DNA of 64,000 nucleotides, from the NCBI GenBank assembly GCA_903813345.2, contig CAIIXF020000007.1:3911730-3975729 (forward strand). Reading direction: 5' to 3'. This document shows, piece after piece, positions 59,601 to 64,000 of the stretch (the first letter of the stretch is position 1; every line of letters begins with the position of its first letter). The notes beneath the pieces were generated by a model, which did not search any database, was not told where the DNA came from, and worked only from the letters and a program-made list of their open reading frames with translations. The position numbers were made by a program, and so were the translations under genes. Origin of the DNA: Owenia fusiformis (Eukaryota; Annelida; Polychaeta; Sabellida; Oweniidae).

Positions 59601-62600
59601 CCAAAGGGGGTTCAAATTTGATAATTTTGGTGCAAAATCTCTTGAAAAGTGCCTAAAATGGTGAAATCTACAAGATTTTGAAATAATTATCCCATCGAAC
59701 GAAGTTCGGAGGGATATAGGGAACGCCTCCATCCGTCCATCCATCCGTCCGTCCGTCCGGGCAATAACTCAAATACCGCTGGCCCGATTTTGTTCATATT
59801 TTGTACACATATACTCTATAGGAGTGGAAGTTCTGCTCGAAAGCTGATTTTCAAAATGGCCGCTCATTTCAAAATGGCGGCCATTTTAGTGCCGATTTTA
59901 CAGTAATTTAGGTGCAATATGTAAAACTGTAATAGCAATATGTTTTAAATGTAAAAAATTTATAAAGGACATTAATAATGCTACAAATGTAGATATTTGA
60001 GAAGCACATGGTAGCCATCTTGAAAAATGGCGGTCTTTACTCGTCATTTTCTGATTTTTGCTGTAACTCAAAAAATAGTGGAGCGATTTTGTTCATATTT
60101 GGTATGTGAATACTATAAGCATTGCACACTGTCTAATGACACTTTTGGTAGAAGGCGGCCATTTTTCAAATTGGCCGCCATTTTAACATATTTTACAATA
60201 ACTCGAAAAGTAGTGGAGCGATTTTGTTCATATTTGGTATGTGAATACTATAAGCATGGCACACTGTCCTATGAAACTTTTGGTAGAAGGCGGCCATTTT
60301 GAAAAATGGCCACCATTTTAACGTATTTTACTACAACTCGAAAAGTAGTGGAGCGATTTTGTTCATATTTGGTATGTGAATACTATAAGCATGGTACACT
60401 GTCTATTTCTAATGACACTTTTGGAAGAAGGTGGCCAAAAGCAGGTGGTTAAAAGCATATTATTTCTTCTGATGACAACTTGGCTAGTGAGCAACCATTT
60501 TGAAAATGGTGGCCTTTCTGATGTGTTGTTTTATGATATTTGCTGTTCGTTTGTAAAAATGCCAGCCATTTCTGTTCGATGGGATTCGCTACGCTTTGGC
60601 GTTGCCGTTGTTCTGGTTTATTCAAGTTTAAAAAGCACTTCCTCTGACTCATATGCAATGCAAAGAATAAAATTGAATTTTGAGTGGATTTGAACTTTTC
60701 TGAAAGCCTTTCTCTTCATTTCTGGTCATATTGATTGTTTTGTGAGATGTCCTGTTAAAATCTTCATACAGATTCTGGTCAATTATATCAATGCCTGAAT
60801 TTCATTCTTCAAGTTACAGAAATGTGTGACGGTCATGTAGGTGACACTGTGACAGCCATGTAGGTGACAGCCATCAGATCCAATTTATCAACAGAAAACC
60901 TGTTCATTTTCCAATCTTTTGCTTTTTCATTCCAGGGCCCAACTGCTAGGTGTAATACTAAAAACCATGACAAAGGACATAGTTCTGAATGAACAACAAG
61001 GCCATGTGTCTAACCTATACTCCTTGAGGTACAAACCTCTGAGGACAGACAAGAAGTATCAAGTTTTGCTCCAGAAATCTTTTACAGAGATTTGTACTAA
61101 AGGTCATGTGACGATCACCATGGTTCATCTTTTGGAAGATATCTTGAAGATAACTGGTGCTGAGTGGTTTTGCAGCAAATTGATAAAGGTACATATTCAG
61201 TGTGTAAATAACAGTCTTGTAGCAAGCCCCTGTACCCAATACTGTCCCTATTACAGGCTCGTTACAAGATATAAGATCAGAGGGGAGGAGTTAAAAGGGA
61301 TTGGTGTAAGACTAATGTTATATGGAGTTCTTTATTTTCATTCATTGAGGCATCTTGATATGGTTGCTTCAAATTTACCTTGATAATCTAAGAATGAATC
61401 CGCATTTATAATGAGTGAACAAAACAAAATGTTAATAGTGTTCTCAAAGTAATGATATCGTCTCACAAAACCTTGTTATGATTATGTAAGATAAACATCA
61501 GTTCAACATCAAGGAATCTTTCAATAGAAACCCCATTAAGGGCCATGAATGATAATTTGTAAGAGTGACTGCTAGCCAAACAAATATGTGGACACTTTGA
61601 CATACCAAACAGTGACAAGAGAGAAAAATAATGACACTCAAGGGAGGTGGTTCAATGTGGGCCAACCAGGGCATAACTCTGAATCACTTATTGTTTTGTT
61701 ATCAAAAGCATGAGGACTAACTATCCCTCAACATGCCATGAACATTTCAAGATCCAAGTTGAGCTGTATATACTAGTGAGCATGTTATACATATAGCTCT
61801 GCCCCTTGCCCATAATATCATCAACTGTCCCTTGCCCATAATATCACCAACTGTCCCTTGCCCATAATATCACCAACTGTCCCTTGCCCATAATATCACC
61901 AACTGTCCCTTGCCCATAATATCACCAACTGTCCCTTGCCCATAATATCACCAACTGTCCCTTGCCCATAATATCACCAACTGTCCCTTGCCCATAATAT
62001 CACCAACTGTCCCTTGTCCATAATATCACCAAGCAAGCTATCATGAGATCTGGTTTCTACTCCTGAAAATAAGCTGATAATGAAACATAGCTTATTACCA
62101 TAAAAATCAAACAAATGGATCATATTTTGGTGAAGAAGAGTTTCTGAAGAAGTTCATAGAGTATCAACTAAATAAAGTTTTTAATTTGAGGCATCGATTG
62201 AAGTAATAACAATGATATATTATTTTTTCAGGAACTGGTAAACTATAACAGTCCAAGGCCCGAAGAGATGACCCAAGTTTGTGCATTGATCTACTCATTG
62301 TTTCACCTTGACCTTGAGCCATTGACCTTGTCCTTTCTGCACGATGTTGTCCCCAACCTGTTACAGGGCTCCGTGTGGCAGAAGTCTCAGCCATTGGTTG
62401 ACCCGAGGGGCGAAGCATTGGCCAAGCTTTGTGTGATGTGTATCACTGCATGCCACAATCAGATACAGGCAACAGGTATTTTATCCACACTTTTTATTGC
62501 ACTTTTTCGAAGTCGTCTTGTGCTGATGAGTGTAGGTCTGTGCGTCCATCTAAGTGTGCATTTGTGTGGGACGTCTTCATGGGCGGATCCCCCATATGTC

Positions 62601-63710
62601 TTGTTAATTTTTTTAATGTAGTCATGTTTTATTTACTTCACTTGTTTTGGTCATTATTATTGTTAAAGATATTGCAATTTGAATCCAAAAATTGAGGAAA
62701 ATAACAAAAATTAGAGAAATATTTTCTGTGATTTATTACAGGTACAGCCAAATCAGCTGTTAGGTCAAGAAAGAGGTCGAGGAGAGAATTTGATATTGAT
62801 GTAAGTTGAAGTTCTATTTAGCCTTGCCCAAGTTGGTATTTTCTTGTTGCAACCAATTCTTCTCCACTGATATTATGACATCCATCTGCCTTCATCAGAA
62901 TAAATCCTTCAGAAAGAATAAATTAGGTTTAAAGAATGTATGTTTGTCACTGACATTTATCTGAAAGTTGTTAACAAAATTGTAAAATTAAGAATTCCTA
63001 AGTCCATTATTACTTTGACTTTGACATCCATGGTTACAACAATTGATTAAAAAAACTCCCAGTTTTAAATTGTTTCTGTTATTGACCCCCTGAATAGTGA
63101 AGACGCAAAAAAGAAACTCTTTATTGTAGGACCAGGAACAAGAAAGTACAGACAGTAAACCTTCCAAGTTGCCCAAACTGCACAGTGATGGAGCAGATCT
63201 GACATTGGACTCTGAGGGGTTTAACATTGACCTGCTAGCAGTTAAGGAAGAACAAGATTCTCTCCCGACTTATGATCTCAGAGACCCCTTGAACAAAGCT
63301 ATAGGTAAATGTTATTTTTGCATACAAAGGTGAAAAATCAAGCAATGTTTCAAATGAATCTTAGGTGTACACAGCTACTGATAATGACCAAATGAAATTG
63401 GAAATTAAAACTTTTTTTATCTCACATTATGATGTTTTAAATATATACATCCAAAACCTCCTCTTATACTTAAAAATGGTTGCGTGCAGATGAAAGGTCA
63501 TTAAGAATTAATAAAGATTGGTGAAAATTAATTGAGTATTTGCAATTGTTTATCTGTTTTCCAGCCAATCTGTTTAACCTGTTAAACCACATACTCAACC
63601 AGCCAAACCTCAGAGTGGGGAGTCAGTTTGCCATCACATTTATAGAGGAAGCTTTGAAAGTGGGACAGCCCCACTCTAAATATATACTGCAATTTATGCC
63701 TCTGAGCATG
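38687..63710 (+). CDS. MED24: Mediator complex subunit 24, 20 exons, 3' end outside window
   Basis: MED24 is a tail-module subunit of Mediator, the nuclear coactivator that links transcription factors to RNA polymerase II. The spliced product matches the animal MED24 family from end to end. The N-terminus has LLKAWRERWTDLQ. Later blocks include ELKWAAFTFLK, LILRAEPTVVTILK, LLFDITFLMLCHI, KWHEVC, EWFCSKLIK, DPLNKAI and YILQFMPLSM. A basic RSRKRSRRE stretch near residue 845 sits where vertebrate MED24 also has a basic patch. The visible part is 963 codons against roughly 990 in the human protein, so only about 40 residues should remain past the right edge. The start is the first ATG after a good acceptor (ttttttaatttcag), and the conserved N-terminus follows at once. 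Introns 9 and 10 are large and host other genes on the opposite strand. The family call is very secure. Confidence 0.97.
39253..39407. mobile_element. pogo/Tigger-like MITE in MED24 intron 2
   Basis: It begins CAGTAGAAACGGCTAAGTGG and ends CACTTACACCGGTTCTACTG, flanked on both sides by TA. Terminal CAGTAGAA and a TA target duplication are expected of pogo/Tigger elements. There is no room for a transposase. Confidence 0.7.
40960..40992 (+). repeat. (AATA)n microsatellite after a repeat tail
   Basis: GTGAATAAAATAAATAAATAAATA follows a sequence that looks like a retroelement 3' tail. It is in MED24 intron 4. Confidence 0.7.
42276..42445 (-). repeat. probable tRNA-derived SINE
   Basis: The minus strand shows GGTTGCGAGTTCGAGACGC, which resembles a tRNA B box. 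Upstream of it, AAGCTAGGCGATAGGGC resembles an A box, at tRNA-like spacing. The tail and boundaries are uncertain. It lies in MED24 intron 7. Confidence 0.5.
42991..43783. mobile_element. 793-bp element with CACTGCCCCCAG ends and 6-bp TSD
   Basis: The left end reads CACTGCCCCCAG and the right end CTGGGGGGAGTG, complementary with one mismatch. AAATGG lies directly on both sides (42985-42990 and 43784-43789). The subterminal parts repeat GCAGAATT and GCGGAATTT motifs. There is no transposase. It sits in MED24 intron 8, bordering a duplicated piece of exon 7. Confidence 0.75.
43784..43866 (+). pseudogene. MED24: duplicated 3' end of MED24 exon 7 with its donor
   Basis: AAATGGGCAGCTTTCACATT, then TTTCAAG, then a GTACTGAACATGATTTTACA intron start repeat the sequence at 42049-42132 with few changes. 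The copy has no upstream exon part or acceptor that I can see, so it should not be spliced in. It directly follows the transposon right end. Confidence 0.8.
44173..44178 (-). promoter_or_regulatory. poly(A) signal of the GST gene
   Basis: The minus strand reads AATAAA about 80 bases after the GST stop codon and about 110 bases before reaching MED24 exon 9. The transcript can therefore end inside the host intron. Confidence 0.55.
44256..49257 (-). CDS. glutathione S-transferase, theta class, four exons
   Basis: Theta GSTs are cytosolic enzymes that join glutathione to electrophiles. Exons on the minus strand are 49137-49257, 45656-45749, 45008-45158 and 44256-44591. They join in phase to 234 codons including stop (233 residues), the normal family size. 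The N-terminus has LHGDFLSQPCRAL, with the serine at residue 11 that serves as catalytic residue in theta GSTs. Exon 2 carries the VNPFKWVPTLE turn of the thioredoxin-like fold. Exon 3 has the SSAALQYLAE and HWYP motifs. Exon 4 has the C-terminal helical domain with ISIADIHLITEL and RPKLAAWM. A possible poly(A) signal (AATAAA on the minus strand) lies at 44173-44178. The whole gene sits inside MED24 intron 9, antisense to it. All junctions are canonical and no key residue is missing. Confidence 0.95.
46016..46468 (+). repeat. 19-bp minisatellite
   Basis: About 24 copies of GATTGTTATGAAGATTCAT with a few point changes. It lies within GST intron 1 and MED24 intron 9. Confidence 0.97.
47615..48172 (+). 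pseudogene. 3' fragment of a LINE reverse transcriptase ORF
   Basis: The 185-residue frame resembles the C-terminal end of invertebrate non-LTR retrotransposon polyproteins. It has LRTYIKFKNTF, a RHALTRLRMSSHKLQIEVGRY block, and a zinc-knuckle-like CSECGVIEDELHFITSC. The reverse transcriptase palm and any endonuclease are missing, so this is a 5'-truncated, dead copy. It is followed by ~190 bases of AT-rich tail with AATAAA near 48346. It lies inside intron 1 of the GST gene, on the strand opposite to that gene and the same as MED24. The exact clade (CR1- or Jockey-like) is not decidable here. Confidence 0.7.
50178..50370. mobile_element. pogo/Tigger-like MITE, diverged
   Basis: It starts ACAGTAGAACCTGTATATCTG and carries several CTGAACACCT motifs. 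The right end is not clear. It is in MED24 intron 9. Confidence 0.5.
51135..51260 (-). repeat. dispersed ~130-bp repeat, copy 6
   Basis: TCACCACCAAAAATGGTGA, CTCCAACTTTTATTGTGG, a duplicated GTTGGTGTTCGGCGG, and AGCATCTGTACCAAATGCCA show an inverted copy in MED24 intron 9. Confidence 0.6.
51881..52057. mobile_element. 177-bp MITE-like segment with 15-bp terminal repeats
   Basis: CACTGCGGCGGGCAG at the left is matched exactly in inverse by CTGCCCGCCGCAGTG at the right. No target duplication is evident. It is in MED24 intron 10. Confidence 0.6.
52261..53520 (-). CDS. type II membrane glycosyltransferase-like protein (copy 1)
   Basis: This is an intact, intronless frame of 419 residues. A short cytoplasmic start (MAKYKLWK) leads into a hydrophobic anchor at about residues 9-30, then a charged lysine/glutamate-rich stem, then a globular domain from about residue 105. 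That layout is typical of Golgi enzymes. The domain contains YCNGDILF, HRGAYDFFFAR, PPFVVSQPGFDSWLMVYA and a DVTDTLTAIHQ block. These resemble an uncharacterised glycosyltransferase-like family in which a GRPGWDNW-type motif is followed by PVIDAT and TAIHQ. Several cysteines and N-glycosylation sequons fit a lumenal location. Donor and acceptor are unknown and catalysis is inferred. The gene lies in MED24 intron 10, antisense, next to a close paralogue. Several AATAAA signals on the minus strand lie just after the stop. Confidence 0.85.
   Translation of the reverse strand: MAKYKLWKMLLCTSVLIGSIHLMFSFIAIEMARLRHHKLTTQTDDINQEDLRAYEEKHLKEKSGKNVKKDFEEKVEKNVKRITGDLTNNQNRTFNFEIKKKKTVESSTFLTICTTFSENEEMRFQVQNNTLLNWNFIKSKLKTNIVVYSNSTVHAENCKTFDCDILPVFPKMTISRRPMLREMLIDLEKHYESEFYGYCNGDILFNSIELEDTFQAILDFAEKNYISGYLILGSRYQVNFLQVSRNKWEFKKLKTGDEDEIMKLSNSSILDKHRGAYDFFFARKSGFPWSEVPPFVVSQPGFDSWLMVYANKMQIPVIDVTDTLTAIHQVGAVKQQETELYLNTHSHNHAVFWSSLSRANLSMFLSTCAMYKTILHYDEVMVVENTERDKDTCIYKWEIQIPDPNNTFYQQLGVLPYDV
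54164..55561 (-). CDS. type II membrane glycosyltransferase-like protein (copy 2)
   Basis: This intronless frame of 465 residues is a paralogue of the gene 640 bases downstream on the same strand. An in-frame ATG exists at 55573, but the one at 55561 aligns with the start of copy 1 (MAQQKLWKL against MAKYKLWKM), so I chose it. The signal anchor, the CTTFSENEEMRF block, YGYCNGDILFN, HRGAYDFFFARKSGFPW and the QIPDPNN tail are shared almost word for word. The stem is longer than in copy 1 and carries degenerate short repeats of the type KSGENVK, roughly residues 85-145. A minus-strand AATAAA at 54136-54141 lies shortly after the stop. Both copies have intact frames and key blocks, so both are probably functional. 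Function is inferred from family resemblance only. Confidence 0.85.
   Translation of the reverse strand: MAQQKLWKLMICMSVLFGGTQLLFSYIAIQIAKNNQVSVQIDNHANQIDINQIGLNEEEEKLEYYRLKHEQMRKSLENVKDKSDKNVKEINSGENVKEKSGESVMGKSVDNVNIKSGENAENIKSSDNFKDKSGENTKLNTKTVDKNIESSTFLTICTTFSENEEMRFQVQNNTLLNWNYIKSNLKTNIVVYSNSTEHAENCKTFDCDISPLIPQLTISKRPMLREMFLDMEKRYASKFYGYCNGDILFNGKELKNTFEAILNFAEQNFINGYLILGSRHQVNFQHFRDGKREFKKINIGDENEIMELTKTENSFIDKHRGAYDFFFARKSGFPWAEIPPFVVSQAGFDSWMMIYANKMEIPVIDVTNTLTAVHQYGAVKQQENQFYINTHSHNHAVFWSSLLRANSSMFVATCALYKTIYDQGQVKVVQNMERDANVCVYKYKIQIPDPNNDFYQQLGVLPYDD
57022..57165 (-). repeat. dispersed ~130-bp repeat, copy 7
   Basis: ATCACCACCAAAAGTG, GTTATGGTCTCCAACTTTA and AACAAATGGCAGGTGATTAG mark an inverted copy in MED24 intron 11. 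Confidence 0.6.
57172..57600 (+). repeat. 162-170-bp tandem repeat in MED24 intron 11
   Basis: Units begin CAAAGTTAAGAACTGATTAG at 57172, 57342 and 57504 and contain AAGGTGGCCATTTTGGATTT. There are about 2.6 copies. Confidence 0.9.
58649..58822 (+). repeat. 35-37-bp tandem copies of the exon 14 acceptor region
   Basis: The unit TCTAAATTGCATATTGGCAT plus TTTACATGTCTTTTCAG is repeated about 4.7 times. The last copy ends at the true exon 14 acceptor (58822). Each copy ends in CTTCAG or CTTTTCAG followed by TCTAA, like the true junction. Confidence 0.9.
59552..59686. mobile_element. truncated CAGGCCC MITE in MED24 intron 15
   Basis: CAGGCCCATAGCCAGC at the left, then CTTGAAAAGTGCCTAAAATG. The right terminus is absent: at about 59687 the sequence switches to a different repeat beginning ATTATCCCATCGAACGAAG. 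Confidence 0.6.
59687..60450 (+). repeat. CGAACGAAGTTCG repeat with 135-bp tandem units
   Basis: It begins ATTATCCCATCGAACGAAG with CCATCCGTCC repeats, then a stretch with GGCGGCCATTTT motifs. GTGGAGCGATTTTGTTCATA recurs at 135-base spacing (60081, 60216 and 60351, measured at GAGCG), and a weaker earlier unit lies near 59790. It fills much of MED24 intron 15. Confidence 0.85.
61802..62033 (+). repeat. 26-bp minisatellite in MED24 intron 16
   Basis: About nine copies of a unit made of CCCTTGCCCATAATATCACC plus AACTGT. Copies are almost identical, which implies recent expansion. Confidence 0.97.
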
Positions 63711-63782
63711 GTAAGTTTTATAGACCTTTGGTACATTATACTTGTATATGTACTCTTGTAGAACTTGTCAAAATTAAGATGT

Positions 63783-63990
63783 TTTTTTTATATCCTCTGT
63801 CAACATAATTTCCAATTTCTAACATTGTCCCTCAGAATAAAGCTCATATTTAGTCCCCAAGTTCCAGTGAATGATTTCTATATACACTCCATAATAATTT
63901 AATTTCCTGAAGATAAATCCCATATTCAAAATCTCCCATAACATATCCCTACATGTCAGGAACCAAGGACATTACTTATGCAGGGTTACT
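63783..63990. repeat. degenerate hairpin-family sequence in last MED24 intron seen
   Basis: TTGTCCCTCAGAATAAAGCTCATATT and the following CTCCATAATAA resemble the block at 3220-3300. It lies just after the exon 20 donor. Confidence 0.4.
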
Positions 63991-64000
63991 TAATGTACTG

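Larger units (their letters stand above)
38684..63710 (+). other. MED24: MED24 exon map
   Basis: Coding exons read by eye from GT-AG borders and frame: 1 38687-38831; 2 39083-39165; 3 39564-39676; 4 40019-40242; 5 41083-41206; 6 41505-41667; 7 41956-42075; 8 42549-42670; 9 43976-44065; 10 51343-51448; 11 56759-56901; 12 57761-57881; 13 58137-58306; 14 58823-58922; 15 59312-59499; 16 60936-61188; 17 62232-62475; 18 62742-62800; 19 63130-63304; 20 63565-63710. The lengths sum to 2,889 bases with no frame conflict and no internal stop. Exon 1 begins at 38684 with three untranslated bases, so at least one upstream noncoding exon is expected. Exon 20 ends in phase 0 at a GTAAGT donor. Confidence 0.92.

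Noticed and set aside
60919-61383. 154-codon frame overlapping MED24 exon 16
   Set aside because: Its first part is the real exon. The rest is read-through past the GTACAT donor at 61189.

Overview
This window looks like nuclear DNA of an invertebrate animal. It is AT-rich, the genes have GT-AG introns, animal proteins are encoded, and there are many small inverted-repeat transposons, tandem repeats and LINE debris. A marine lophotrochozoan such as a mollusc is my best guess. That guess rests on general character, not on a diagnostic marker.

Bases 1-27,200 hold no protein gene I can defend. They contain repeats: two ~556-bp copies of one composite element (543-1099 and 10105-10660), several long hairpins with a shared GC-rich tip, a foldback element with ~485-bp arms and a perfect 8-bp target duplication (23358-24674), a TTAA-flanked element (18218-19048), smaller MITEs, and copies of dispersed families. 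At 27257-28954 (+) an intact single-exon reading frame of 565 codons encodes an unrecognised protein with a pentapeptide-like repeat block near its C-terminus. Bases 29,000-37,200 return to repeats, including a 64/103-bp satellite at about 33345-34935 that is itself interrupted by hairpin elements.

From 38687 to past the right edge lies the gene for Mediator subunit MED24 (+). I reconstructed 20 coding exons whose splice phases all agree: 2,889 bases, 963 codons. Only the last ~40 residues should lie beyond the window. Three other genes sit inside its introns on the opposite strand. A complete four-exon theta-class glutathione S-transferase (44256-49257) is in intron 9. Two intronless, paralogous type II membrane proteins that resemble glycosyltransferases (52261-53520 and 54164-55561) are in intron 10. 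Intron 1 of the GST gene in turn holds a LINE reverse-transcriptase tail and a 19-bp minisatellite, so the nesting is three levels deep.

The most unusual points are the hairpin family with different stems but a similar tip; the large foldback element with a promoter-like spacer; a duplicated piece of MED24 exon 7 bordered by a transposon with a 6-bp target duplication; tandem copies of the exon 14 splice acceptor; and the unrecognised pentapeptide-repeat gene. I saw no prokaryotic-style system, CRISPR array, rRNA or confident tRNA gene.
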